A stretch of DNA of 64,000 nucleotides from positions 82,889-146,888 of the forward strand of contig NZ_JAFCLG010000013.1 of NCBI RefSeq assembly GCF_018129685.1. Direction: 5' to 3'. The position numbers and the translations under genes were made by a program. Source of the stretch: Bradyrhizobium manausense (GTDB lineage Bacteria > Pseudomonadota > Alphaproteobacteria > Rhizobiales > Xanthobacteraceae). The notes beneath the pieces are model-generated. The model worked only from the letters and a program-made list of their open reading frames with translations. It was not told the origin of the DNA and ran no database searches. Each line of letters opens with the position of its first letter. The first letter of the stretch is position 1. Below, piece by piece: positions 35,653 to 44,137 of this stretch.

Positions 35653-37011
35653 CTATTTCGTCGGGGTCATCTCGCTCAACTCCGCACTTGCGGCGCTGAA
35701 CATGACATCCGCGGGACGACACTTCGCCATCACCGTTTGCAGGATTTGGCGGCCATCCGGCGTCTTGCCGTTGTGCGCGAGGAACTCGCCGATATAGAAA
35801 TCCGCTTCGCAAAGGCGCCTGGCCGCGTTGGGACCGTTGCCTTCTTCGGCAATCTGACGTACCTGAACGGTGTCCACATTTCCAAGATAGAGATCGAGGA
35901 CCGCGCTCGGCCACTGGTCGCGCTTCACCCTGGCTGTGTTCGCTTCGAGTTCCTGGCGGTCGGCGTATCCTTGGTGAACGCGCGCGATGTGCAGCCAGAT
36001 CGCAGGATTCGGGTTTGATGGTCTGAGGCGAACGGCGGTCTGAAGGTCCTCGACCGCTGCAAAGATAGCGTCCGAGTACATCCGCGCGCGTCCTCGTCCC
36101 AGATAGACGGCGGCATTGCCGGGATCAATCTTTTGGGCCCGATCAAAATCGCCGATCGCTTCCTGGTATCTGCCAATCGCCAAATAGGCGTTTGCCCTGT
36201 TGGCCCAAAAGATGGGGTCGCTTTCTCGGAGCCGTATCGCCTTGCCAAAATCCGCGATGGCCTTTTCCGTGTCTCCCTGCATTAGGTAGACGCCGCCACG
36301 GTTGCTGTAGGCATCGGCAAAGTCCTTCTGCAAGGCAATCGCACGATCGTAGTCGGCTATCGCAGCCTGGTAATCCTGCTTTGCGATGAAGGCGTGGGCG
36401 CGATTGTAAAAGGCCTCCGCATACGCCGGATCGAGATGTATTGCGGTCCCGTAATTCTCGATGGCCAAGTCCAATTCGCCCTTACGTTCGTAAACCGAAC
36501 CGAGATTGTTGTGGATCAGCGCGCTGTTGGGGTTGAGCCGAAGCGCCTGCATCAGGTCGTCGCGCGCGCGGTCGAATTCGCGGCGATCCGTCCAGATGAG
36601 CGCCCTATAGACGTAGGAGTTCGGAAACTGCGGCAGGAGTGCGATGGCAGCATCTAGATCGCCAAGCGCACGGTCGCGCAAACCGAGCGCTTCGTAGGAG
36701 ACCCCGCGGCTGTAGAGAAGAAATCCTCGTTGGTCCGGCGCGAGCTCTCCTCGCCGGAGGACTTCGTTGAACAACTGAATGGCATACGGAAATTGCCGCC
36801 GCTCTTTTGCGGCAAACCCTTCGCGGACGAGATCCCCAGCTGTCTGCGCCGCCGAAGGCACTGCGAGGGCGAACATGAACGAGATGCAGAATGCCGCGCA
36901 GGCTGCGGCGTATCGAATAGCACTCAGGGGCGCCGCGCCGCGCAGTCTTCCACGTGCCGCGCTTGTTGCCTCCATCCGCGTATTCACGTAGGTGCGCTGA
37001 GACATCCGCAT
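35653..37011 (-). CDS. Exported TPR-repeat protein
   Basis: This protein of up to 452 residues has a hydrophobic signal segment (AAACAAFCISFMFALAVPSAA, about residues 32-55) and then eight or more 34-residue TPR units, e.g. ALIHNNLGSVYERKGELDLA, AEAFYNRAHAFIAKQDYQAA and DAYSNRGGVYLMQGDTEKAI. The start may be a later Met at residue 13. It converges on the porin gene with 18 bp between stops. TPRs mediate protein contacts, so it is probably a periplasmic scaffold. Confidence 0.85.
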   Translation of the reverse strand: MRMSQRTYVNTRMEATSAARGRLRGAAPLSAIRYAAACAAFCISFMFALAVPSAAQTAGDLVREGFAAKERRQFPYAIQLFNEVLRRGELAPDQRGFLLYSRGVSYEALGLRDRALGDLDAAIALLPQFPNSYVYRALIWTDRREFDRARDDLMQALRLNPNSALIHNNLGSVYERKGELDLAIENYGTAIHLDPAYAEAFYNRAHAFIAKQDYQAAIADYDRAIALQKDFADAYSNRGGVYLMQGDTEKAIADFGKAIRLRESDPIFWANRANAYLAIGRYQEAIGDFDRAQKIDPGNAAVYLGRGRARMYSDAIFAAVEDLQTAVRLRPSNPNPAIWLHIARVHQGYADRQELEANTARVKRDQWPSAVLDLYLGNVDTVQVRQIAEEGNGPNAARRLCEADFYIGEFLAHNGKTPDGRQILQTVMAKCRPADVMFSAASAELSEMTPTK

Positions 37012-37020
37012 ACCCTCCCG

Positions 37021-37239
37021 TTAGTTGGCCGATCTGCGGGAAAAGAGCCCGGTTGCGCGTAGCCCGCAATCACCGCACCGGAACGACCAACCTTCCGACT
37101 CCCTGTACCAATCGCCGTCGCTCGCGCATCCTGGACAAGCAATTGTCCCCCTGCCGCCAAGCTCGGCGGCGAGCCTGGTTTCCATTTCCGCCTTCAGCCG
37201 GTTGGCGCGCGTGATTCCTTCCTCTTCGCTTCCGTTCAC
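37021..37239 (-). CDS. Small zinc-ribbon-like protein
   Basis: A 72-codon frame starting at GTG directly after the TAG of the CDF gene. It contains two CxxC pairs spaced as in zinc ribbons (ACPGCASDG, FRCGDCGLRA). No clear ribosome site is visible, so expression by translational coupling is assumed. The metal-binding pattern suggests a real product, but this is tentative. Confidence 0.45.
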   Translation of the reverse strand: MNGSEEEGITRANRLKAEMETRLAAELGGRGTIACPGCASDGDWYRESEGWSFRCGDCGLRATGLFSRRSAN

Positions 37240-38271
37240 CTAGACCACGTCATCCGGAGCGAGCGAGCAGGCGTTGCCCTCGCTGATCTCGATCTGCAGG
37301 GTCGCGTGGCCAATCTTGTAGAACTCCTGCAGCATGTGAGCGCATTCCATCAGGAATTCGTCCCCCGGGTGTCCGGTCGGGACCACTAGATGGCAGGTCA
37401 TCGCGGTTTCGGTGGTGCTGATCGGCCAGACATGCAAGTCGTGGATTTCCGACACACCCGGCCTGTCGAGCAGGAACGCCCGGACCGCGTCGAGATCGAT
37501 CTCCGCGGGTGCTGCGCTCAACGACATGCCGACGGAACTCCGCAGCAGGCCCCATGTGCTCCACAGAATAACGGCGCAGATGACAAGGCTCATGGCGGGA
37601 TCCAGCCACAACCATCCCGTCCACAAGATGAGGGCCGCCGAGATCACGACGCCGGCCGACACCGCGGCGTCGCCCGCCATGTGCAGGAATGCGCCCTGAA
37701 TGTTGATGTCGCCTTTTCTTCCTCTTGCAAACAACAGTGCCGTGGCACCGTTCACGAAGATACCGATCGTCGCCACCACCATGACGGTGACGCCGGCTAT
37801 TGGTTCCGGATCCCGGAAACGCTGGACCGATTCCCACCCGATCGCGCCGGTGGCCACCAGCAAAAAAACTGCGTTTGCTAATGCCGCGAGGATCGATGAG
37901 CCGCGAAGCCCGTACGTGAACCGTCCGCTTGGGGCGCGCTGGGAGGCGATCGACGCCGCCCAGGCCACCAGAAGTCCGAAAACGTCGCTCAGATTGTGCC
38001 CGGCGTCGGCCATCAGCGCGGTCGAGTTCCCTAGATAGCCGTAGACTGCCTCGGCGGCGACGAGCGCGGTGTTCAAGGTGATGCCGATGGCGAAGGCCTT
38101 GCCGAAACTGGCCGGCGCATGGACGTGTCCTGCGCCGCCATGATCGTGGTGGTGATCATCGCCGGCGGCATGCCCGTGATCGCCGCCATGGACATGGCCT
38201 CCACCGTCGCCATGGCCGGCATGCCGATGATCATTATCGGCGCCCCCGCTCTTGTTGTTTGCGTTAGACAT
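37240..38271 (-). CDS. dmeF: CDF cation exporter with long His-rich N-terminus (DmeF-like)
   Basis: This 343-residue protein has a His/Asp/Gly-rich start (DNDHRHAGHGDGGGHVHGGD, then HDHGGAGHVHAP) followed by six membrane helices and a cytosolic ferredoxin-like C-domain. Metal-site motifs include ALMADAGHNLSDV (TM2, HxxxD) and HMAGDAAVSAG (TM5, HxxxD). The His-x3-Asp pairs suit Zn/Co/Ni transport; the long His loop recalls DmeF of Cupriavidus. Its start overlaps the next CDF gene by 8 bp, so two CDF exporters are co-transcribed. Confidence 0.9.
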   Translation of the reverse strand: MSNANNKSGGADNDHRHAGHGDGGGHVHGGDHGHAAGDDHHHDHGGAGHVHAPASFGKAFAIGITLNTALVAAEAVYGYLGNSTALMADAGHNLSDVFGLLVAWAASIASQRAPSGRFTYGLRGSSILAALANAVFLLVATGAIGWESVQRFRDPEPIAGVTVMVVATIGIFVNGATALLFARGRKGDINIQGAFLHMAGDAAVSAGVVISAALILWTGWLWLDPAMSLVICAVILWSTWGLLRSSVGMSLSAAPAEIDLDAVRAFLLDRPGVSEIHDLHVWPISTTETAMTCHLVVPTGHPGDEFLMECAHMLQEFYKIGHATLQIEISEGNACSLAPDDVV

Positions 38272-39163
38272 GCAGCACGGCCTCCTCGGCTCTAATGGCT
38301 TCGTCCTCGATCTGGACGGTGACGTGTTCGATGCCAAACTCGTCCTTCATCACGCGGCGTGCTTCCCGCAGTGCCTCGCGTCCGCGCGAAATGTCGGCGA
38401 CGACCAGATGGCCGCTCATGGCGTCGAATCCGGATGTAACGGTCCATACGTGAAGATCGTGGACGGCTGTCACGCCGGGGATCTCCATGAGCTTGCGTTC
38501 TAGTATCCCAAGGTCAACGTTGGCCGGCGTACCCTCCATAAGGATGTGCGTGACCTGCTTCAGCAGCGTCCATGTCCTCGGCACGATGAACAGCCCGATG
38601 CCGGCGCCGATGATCGGGTCGGCAAGTGCCCAGCCTTTCCACATCATGAGCAGGGCAGCGACGATGACCCCGATCGAGCCGAGCATGTCGCTCAGCACCT
38701 CGAAATAGGCACCCTTGACGTTGAGGCTTTCTGACGACCCTCCCGCGAGCAGCCGCATGCTGATCAGGTTGACGACAAGGCCGATCGCCGCGACGACGAG
38801 CATCGGTCCGCTCCGGATCTCGGGTGGGGCCTGGAAGCGCTGGTATGCTTCGTAAAGGATGTAGACCGTGAGCAGCAGCAGCACGACCGCGTTGGTGAGC
38901 GCGGACAGCACTTCCATGCGAAGGTAGCCGTAGGTCCGCTGCGGGGTCGCCTCGCGCTGCGCGAAACGGATCGCGAGCAGAGCAAGCGCCAGCCCGCCGA
39001 CGTCTGTCATCATGTGCGCGGCGTCCGCCAGCAGCGCGAGACTGCCCGTGACCAGACCGCCGACGACCTCGGCCACCATGTACGTCGCAGTCAGGGCGAG
39101 CGCCCACCTCAGCCGTCCAGCGTGTTGCGCGGCCGCGGTTCCTGCGGCACCTCCACCGTGCAT
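38264..39163 (-). CDS. czcD: CDF cation exporter (CzcD/ZitB-like)
   Basis: This 299-residue protein has six membrane helices with LALLADAAHMMTDVGG (TM2, HxxxD) and YFEVLSDMLGSIGV (TM5) and a C-terminal cytosolic domain (AVHDLHVWTVTSGFDAMSGH). Matching CzcD/ZitB in length and motifs, it would export Zn(II), Cd(II) or Co(II) from cytosol to periplasm. ATG 39163 lies inside a TGACGTCA palindrome that is repeated 71 bp upstream. Confidence 0.9.
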   Translation of the reverse strand: MHGGGAAGTAAAQHAGRLRWALALTATYMVAEVVGGLVTGSLALLADAAHMMTDVGGLALALLAIRFAQREATPQRTYGYLRMEVLSALTNAVVLLLLTVYILYEAYQRFQAPPEIRSGPMLVVAAIGLVVNLISMRLLAGGSSESLNVKGAYFEVLSDMLGSIGVIVAALLMMWKGWALADPIIGAGIGLFIVPRTWTLLKQVTHILMEGTPANVDLGILERKLMEIPGVTAVHDLHVWTVTSGFDAMSGHLVVADISRGREALREARRVMKDEFGIEHVTVQIEDEAIRAEEAVLHV

Positions 39164-39242
39164 GACGTCAACTCCCGGGGTTTGAGACTTCTTGAAATTC
39201 CGCGCGACCGCGGCGCAGGTGCACGACTATCGATGACGTCAA
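39162..39242. repeat. Two identical ATGACGTCAA sites 71 bp apart
   Basis: ATGACGTCAA occurs at 39162-39171, covering the czcD-like start codon, and again at 39233-39242. Each contains the 8-bp palindrome TGACGTCA and both have the same orientation. They bracket the only promoter-sized gap upstream of the two CDF genes. A dimeric regulator could bind both; nothing else in the gap (39164-39271) is recognised. Confidence 0.45.
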
Positions 39243-39271
39243 TACTCTAAGATCAACTTTCCATTCGGGCT

Positions 39272-39745
39272 TCAACGGAATCGGCTTCCGTTCCAGATCA
39301 ATCGTCTGCAGCAGCTATGATCGAATGCGCCGCAATGCACTTCGATGGAAGGGACGCCGGAAACGATCGACATGTCGATTTCGGAAACGTTTCCCCGCCA
39401 GACCTCCCGCTGCGACCCTGCCCTGGAAACGAAAACGCGGTGGAGACAGCCACTTGACGTACAGACTTCCGCTCTGTTCCCGCAGCCGATCTGGTCGAAG
39501 TGCACCGCCGTGAATTCTTCACCCGTGGCTCCCTGCAGATACCGCAGGAAGCCGTTGCGCACGGTGATGTATTCATCCCCGCACGCGCGCTTCGCCAGAT
39601 CTAGTGCGGAGCGTATGGCGGGAGAGAACCGGTCGTACTGGCCGGAAGACAAAGGGACCAACCGGCCTTGTGCCTGCCCCGAAGCACGCGCCATCGCGCC
39701 GGAGGTCATGAGGCAGATCATAAAAGCTATCACGATACGCGACAT
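39272..39745 (-). CDS. Exported Cys-containing protein of unknown function
   Basis: This 157-residue protein begins with a signal peptide (SRIVIAFMICLMTSGAMARA). The mature part contains several cysteines (RACGDEY, QIGCGNRAEVCTSSGC, VHCGAFDHSCC) that probably form disulfides or bind metal. ATG at 39745 is preferred as it begins the signal peptide. It lies upstream of the CDF genes and downstream of a PilZ gene. No family is recognised. Confidence 0.65.
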   Translation of the reverse strand: MSRIVIAFMICLMTSGAMARASGQAQGRLVPLSSGQYDRFSPAIRSALDLAKRACGDEYITVRNGFLRYLQGATGEEFTAVHFDQIGCGNRAEVCTSSGCLHRVFVSRAGSQREVWRGNVSEIDMSIVSGVPSIEVHCGAFDHSCCRRLIWNGSRFR

Positions 39746-39779
39746 GAGGTTCTCCCTGCCAGCGCTGCCGACCGCACCC

Positions 39780-40034
39780 TCAAGGTTCTCGATTCGGTTT
39801 GAAGGAGATGCCGATACGCTGTTCCTTGATCCAGACGATCCGACATTCGCGGCGAGCATCATCGGACGAGATCACCAGCGTGAATTCCCTTGGGACGCCG
39901 AGCGGGCTCACGACGTCCAGCATGGCGCCGGATTTCGTCAGGTTGCGCACGGTGCAAGAGATCGCCGATCCCCCGAACGAGATCATTCCGGCCTTCAAAA
40001 CGCGCGTCCGCCTCAGTTTGCGCTTGTCTTCCAT
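39780..40034 (-). CDS. PilZ-domain protein, paralog of 17747-18013
   Basis: This 84-residue PilZ-like protein shares the phrases VLKAGMISFGG, AISCTVRNL and CRIVW with the one at 17747-18013 (VLKAATISFGG, AISCTVRNL, CRVVW). The NxSxxG turn appears as NLTKSG. ATG at 40034 aligns with the start of its paralog. It lies between an EncFtn-like gene and an exported protein gene. Two copies in one metal island suggest duplication; c-di-GMP binding is possible but one motif is only approximate. Confidence 0.78.
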   Translation of the reverse strand: MEDKRKLRRTRVLKAGMISFGGSAISCTVRNLTKSGAMLDVVSPLGVPREFTLVISSDDARRECRIVWIKEQRIGISFKPNREP

Positions 40035-40056
40035 GAGGGCCTCCCATCGTGACACG

Positions 40057-40371
40057 CTAGTCGACCTTCTTTTCGGCTTTCTCCGCGAGTTCGACGATGT
40101 CGCCTTTCGTGAACAGGATGCCCTGAAGCTCAGTCCGCCAGTCTTTGTTGCGGCGGAGCAGGAATTCGAGGTTCATTCCAAAGTGCTTGAACTCCTCCTT
40201 CTGCGCGTTGGCCATGATGGCCTTGGCCTCCTTGTCCTTTTCCAGCGACATCCGCTGTTCGTACCACCCTATGGCCTCGGCTTCCTCGATCAGCGACGTG
40301 ATCATTCGCGCAAAAGTACGCGTCTCCTGTGAAAGCTCATCCGCCGGTTCGTGATATTGATCGAAGCCCAT
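40057..40371 (-). CDS. EncFtn-like ferritin-fold protein without shell
   Basis: This 104-residue protein is alpha-helical. The iron/ferroxidase residues of Rhodospirillum EncFtn (E31, E32, E34, W38, Y39, E62, H65) all appear at the same spacing here as E29, E30, E32, W36, Y37, E60 and H63 (SLIEEAEAIGWYEQ, KEEFKHF). The C-terminus (DIVELAEKAEKKVD) lacks the usual encapsulin-targeting peptide, and no encapsulin gene is near. It may be free in the cytosol and handle iron or another metal. It lies just upstream of a PilZ gene. Confidence 0.75.
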   Translation of the reverse strand: MGFDQYHEPADELSQETRTFARMITSLIEEAEAIGWYEQRMSLEKDKEAKAIMANAQKEEFKHFGMNLEFLLRRNKDWRTELQGILFTKGDIVELAEKAEKKVD

Positions 40372-40442
40372 TTTCGTCTCCTGCTGGTTATGTCGTGAAT
40401 GCGAATAGTGAAAAGAAGCGACGCGCCTAGAGTAGGTGCTCG

Positions 40443-41033
40443 TCAGAGCTCATTTGGCCTCCCTTCCGGTTTGATTTTCTTCGGCCGCCAACGGCGGGCG
40501 TCGAGCCGGCCGATCACCGGCAGGAATTCAAATTCGAGGATCAGGATAACCATTCCGGTGACGAGCGCGGCGATGAGAAGCTCACCGACGCCCGCGAGCA
40601 TGCCGACCGCGGCCGTCGACCAGATCGCCGCCGCGGTAGTCAATCCTCTGACGGCGCCTCCGTCCCTCAGGATCATGCCGCCTCCGAGAAAGCCGACGCC
40701 GGTCACGACGCCCGCCATCACTTTTTCGGCGGTCGCCGGAAAATTCTCGACGCCCACGGCCGTGAAGGCGGCCGCTCCCAGGCTGACCAGCATGAAGGTT
40801 CGGTCGCCGGCCTCGGAACCACGAAACTCGCGTTCCCACCCGATCGGGAAAGCGAGAGCCACCGCGACGCCGATACGGACCAGCAGCGCGGCATCGAACT
40901 TCGTAATCCCCCCGGCATCGCCCGTAGTGGCGGACGCGATGGCCGCGTCGGTTGCCAGCCCCACGACAAGCGAGAGTACGGCGACGAAGGCTATCGTTTT
41001 ACGCGCCGTCAGGATGTTGGGTATTCGCTTCAA
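40443..41033 (-). CDS. MgtC/SapB-family membrane protein
   Basis: This 196-residue protein has four to five membrane helices with the MgtC pattern: LVRIGVAVALAFPIGWERE, then TFMLVSLGAAAFTAVG and GVVTGVGFLGGGMIL-RDGG. The MgtC family supports growth in low Mg and modulates ATP synthase in pathogens; the role elsewhere is less clear. It overlaps the Zn/Cd ATPase stop by 4 bp, so it is expressed with that pump. Confidence 0.88.
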   Translation of the reverse strand: MKRIPNILTARKTIAFVAVLSLVVGLATDAAIASATTGDAGGITKFDAALLVRIGVAVALAFPIGWEREFRGSEAGDRTFMLVSLGAAAFTAVGVENFPATAEKVMAGVVTGVGFLGGGMILRDGGAVRGLTTAAAIWSTAAVGMLAGVGELLIAALVTGMVILILEFEFLPVIGRLDARRWRPKKIKPEGRPNEL

Positions 41034-43234
41034 TTCCCGTCCTTCCCTGTGCTTGCAAGCTTGTTAGGTAAACGGAGCAGCCGCAGGGCGTTCAGCGTCA
41101 CCAGCACGGTTGCGCCGGTGTCGGCCAGGATGGCCGGCCACAGCCCGGTGATCCCGGCGACGGTGGTAACGAGGAATACCGCCTTCAGCCCGAGCGCGAC
41201 CGTGATGTTCTGGCGAATGTTGGTCATCGTTCGCTTCGACAGATCGACCATGGCCGCGACATCGGAGACCCGCCCGTGCAGCACGGCGGCGTCCGCGGTC
41301 TCCAGCGCGACGTCGGTGCCACCGCCCATGGCGATTCCGACGTCGGCGGCGGCGAGCGCGGGTGCATCGTTGATGCCGTCGCCGACCTTGGCGACGGACC
41401 AGCCGGCTTTCTGAAACTGGCCGACGATACGCTGCTTGTCCTGCGGCAGAAGTTCCGCTTCCACGTCGATTCCCAATTGCTGGCCGATGGCGGTGGCGGT
41501 ACGGCGATTGTCGCCGGTCAGCATCACCGTCCGGATGCCGGCATCCGTGAGGAGCTTCAGCCCCTTCTTGGCATCCGGACGTGGCTCGTCCCGCATGGCG
41601 ACGGCTCCGGCAACCCTGCCGTCCATAACGAGCAGGGAAACCGTCTTGCCTTCGTCGTTGAGGGCCGCAATCCGGGCAGTCTGGTCCACCGTGACGGGAG
41701 CGAGTTCGGAAACCGCATTCGGTGAACCGAGAAATGTCATTACGCCTTCGACCGTCGCCTGGACGCCTTTGCCGCCGATTGCTTTAGAGTCGGAAGTCGG
41801 TGGCACCAAGATCTTCTGCTCCGCCGCCCTCGACAGGATCGCAGTGGCAAGCGGGTGACTGGATCCGGACTCGAGAGCGGCAGCGAAACGCAGGACGTCA
41901 CCCTCGCTGCGCTCGAAGCCGATTATATCCGTCACCTGGGGCTTGCCCGCGGTAAGCGTGCCCGTCTTGTCGAAACAGGCGACGGTAATCTTGCCGATCT
42001 GCTCTAGAACGGCCCCCCCCTTCAGCAGAAGACCCCGGCGGGCACCGGCAGATAGACTGGCGGCGATCGCTGCGGGCGTCGAGATCACAAGGGCGCAGGG
42101 ACATCCGATCAGAAGAATCGCCAAGCCCTTGTAGATCCAGGCGTTCCAAGCTCCACCGAACAGCAACGGCGGAACGATGGCCACCAGCGCCGCGACGGCG
42201 ACCACGCCGGGCGTGTAGTACCGGGAGAAGCGGTCGATAAAGCGTTCGGTCGGAGCCTTCGACTCCTGCGCCTCTTCGACGAGCTTCACGACACGAGCGA
42301 TCGTATTGTCTGCCGCAGCGGCCGTCACCCGCACCCGGAGCAGTCCGTCTCCGTTGACGGTGCCGGCGAACAGGTTCTCATCGCGGCCTTTCCGAACGGG
42401 CGTGCTTTCGCCGGTGACCGGCGCTTCGTCGATCGAACTCTCTCCGGACACGATGACGCCGTCGGCCGGGATCCTGTCGCCGGGACGCACCTGAATCGTG
42501 GCCCCGACTGAAAGCGCATCGGCTTGCACCTCGCGAACCTGGCCATCTTCCTCCAGTCGGGCGGTCTTCGGTACCAGCTTGGTCAGGTCTTGGATGCTGG
42601 CGCGCGCGCGGCTGGCGGCGACACCCTCCAGAAGCTCGCCGATCAGGAACAGGAAGACCACCGTCGCCGCCTCCTCCGTCGCGCCGATGGAGACCGCACC
42701 GACGGCCGCGATCGACATCAGCATCTCGATCGAGAACGGCGTTCCCGCAATGGCAGCGGATACTGCGCGCCTCGCGATCGGGATCAGGCCGACCATCATC
42801 GCCAGTAAAAATGCCCACTGCTCAATGGCCGGAATGGCTTTTCCTAACGCGAAAGCGACCGCGAGAGCGGCTCCGGACGCGATAGTCAACCGGCCCTTGC
42901 GGCTTTGCCACCAGCTTTGGTCCGCCGGCCCGCGATCGTGGATGTGGGAATGACCAGCGTCTCTCTCGGCCGCGGACACTTCCTGACCAGCGTGTTTGGC
43001 TCCGAACTCTTCCGACCCGGTGACGGCATATCCCAGACCCGCGATCTGGCTACTCATCGCTTTGATATCCGCTTGATCGTGCCCGACAGTAACCGTGCCA
43101 CCGGTGACGGATACGTTCACCTCCGTGACGCCGCGCATTCGCTGGAGAGCATTTTCGATCTTCGCGGCGCAAGAGGCGCAATCCATCCCTTCCACCTGGA
43201 AGCGTACCTTCGCGGCCTGTGAGGTGTCGCTCAT
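41030..43234 (-). CDS. zntA: Zn/Cd/Pb-translocating P1B-type ATPase (ZntA-like)
   Basis: This 734-residue pump has one HMA domain (VEGMDCASC, Cys19 and Cys22), a His-containing linker (HSHIHDRG), CPCALVIST in the membrane, DKTGTLTAGKP, SGSSHPLA and GDGINDAPAL. The last helix has ADTGATVLVTLNALRLLR, whose Asp matches Asp714 of ZntA, marking the Zn/Cd/Pb group. ATG 43234 is preferred for spacing (7 bases after AGGA); ATG 43237 is possible. It exports divalent metal to the periplasm and is followed by the MgtC-like gene. Confidence 0.93.
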   Translation of the reverse strand: MSDTSQAAKVRFQVEGMDCASCAAKIENALQRMRGVTEVNVSVTGGTVTVGHDQADIKAMSSQIAGLGYAVTGSEEFGAKHAGQEVSAAERDAGHSHIHDRGPADQSWWQSRKGRLTIASGAALAVAFALGKAIPAIEQWAFLLAMMVGLIPIARRAVSAAIAGTPFSIEMLMSIAAVGAVSIGATEEAATVVFLFLIGELLEGVAASRARASIQDLTKLVPKTARLEEDGQVREVQADALSVGATIQVRPGDRIPADGVIVSGESSIDEAPVTGESTPVRKGRDENLFAGTVNGDGLLRVRVTAAAADNTIARVVKLVEEAQESKAPTERFIDRFSRYYTPGVVAVAALVAIVPPLLFGGAWNAWIYKGLAILLIGCPCALVISTPAAIAASLSAGARRGLLLKGGAVLEQIGKITVACFDKTGTLTAGKPQVTDIIGFERSEGDVLRFAAALESGSSHPLATAILSRAAEQKILVPPTSDSKAIGGKGVQATVEGVMTFLGSPNAVSELAPVTVDQTARIAALNDEGKTVSLLVMDGRVAGAVAMRDEPRPDAKKGLKLLTDAGIRTVMLTGDNRRTATAIGQQLGIDVEAELLPQDKQRIVGQFQKAGWSVAKVGDGINDAPALAAADVGIAMGGGTDVALETADAAVLHGRVSDVAAMVDLSKRTMTNIRQNITVALGLKAVFLVTTVAGITGLWPAILADTGATVLVTLNALRLLRLPNKLASTGKDGN

Positions 43235-43283
43235 CATCAATTCCTTGCCCCCAGAGGGGGACTCTCGCGGGATTCTTTCAGTT

Positions 43284-43685
43284 TCACGTCTTGCCCTCCT
43301 GGCGGAGCCGCTTGTACAGGGCTGCTACGGCATCCGAAAAATCCAGTGTGACGTTCCGCGCGCAGTGATCTTCCACAAACTGCAGTTGCCTGATGAGGTC
43401 GAACGTCGCCGGAGCGAGGTCCAGACCCTCATCGACGCCAACCGGCCTGCTCGATATGATTCCGCTCATGAACCCCTGCGCCCAGGCCAGATAGTCTCGT
43501 CGGACTGCCGGATTGGCTTTGACATCAGCTACGAACCGCTGGCATGTCGTGGCGCCCAGACCGACGATATTCGCCTTCGGTTCTTCAGCCCGGAGGGCGC
43601 GCCATGCGTCGGCCGTGACGATGGCAGCCAAGGACATGGACGCGACCAAGAGAAAACGGCCGGCGCGCCGACCGGTCACGCGCAT
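43284..43685 (-). CDS. Exported protein of unknown function, rhizobial type
   Basis: This 133-residue protein has a signal-like helix (GRRAGRFLLVASMSLAAIVT) and a mature domain with two or three cysteines (TTCQRFVADVKANPAVRRDY, WAQGFMSGI, VEDHCARNV) and the ending DFSDAVAALYKRLRQEGKT. Proteins with this layout occur widely in Bradyrhizobium-type genomes without known function. ATG at 43685 is preferred over the upstream codon at 43769. It lies between the Zn/Cd pump and the czc operon. Confidence 0.6.
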   Translation of the reverse strand: MRVTGRRAGRFLLVASMSLAAIVTADAWRALRAEEPKANIVGLGATTCQRFVADVKANPAVRRDYLAWAQGFMSGIISSRPVGVDEGLDLAPATFDLIRQLQFVEDHCARNVTLDFSDAVAALYKRLRQEGKT

Positions 43686-43765
43686 CCACGCCGAGCCGCA
43701 ACTCCGGCGTCGCACCTCGACCGACGTTCGTTTCAACCTCTTGGTGTCCTGGTGCACGCCGTCTG

Positions 43766-44137
43766 TCACTTCTTAAACTTAACCTGACCGGATTTTCCTT
43801 CTGCGGTCTTGATGGTCAGCGTGATCGTCGTTCCCGACGCTATGGCGGTTTTCGCGTCGCCCTTCAGCGAATTCTCTCCTTGAGGAGCGAGCGTAACTGT
43901 TTCACGCGCTGATCCTCCAGCGACGAGCACGGCGGCATTGTAGCCCTTGGTTGCGATCGGCGTGTGGTTCTTTGCGTCGAACACGTTGATGGTGATTGAA
44001 TTGCCGGAAGTCAGCAGTTCCGCGTCGACGCCGGCCACATCGAGCATCAGGCCCCCGTTCGGGCCCTTTTCGTATTCCTCGGCAGAAGCCGGAGCAGCGA
44101 ACAGAATGGTGGCGATTAACAACAGTGCGTATTTCAT
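43766..44137 (-). CDS. Small exported protein at the end of the czc operon
   Basis: This 123-residue protein has a signal peptide (KYALLLIATILFAAPASAEE) and a beta-rich mature domain (GVDAELLTSGNSITINVFDA, TLTIKTAEGKSGQVKF). Its ATG overlaps the czcA stop by 4 bp, so it is translated with the pump. I do not recognise the family; short periplasmic proteins in Czc/Cus operons often bind the substrate metal. Confidence 0.75.
   Translation of the reverse strand: MKYALLLIATILFAAPASAEEYEKGPNGGLMLDVAGVDAELLTSGNSITINVFDAKNHTPIATKGYNAAVLVAGGSARETVTLAPQGENSLKGDAKTAIASGTTITLTIKTAEGKSGQVKFKK

Noticed and set aside
39233..39242. TTGACG on the minus strand as a -35 element
   Set aside because: No acceptable -10 follows at 16-18 bases, so only the palindrome is reported.
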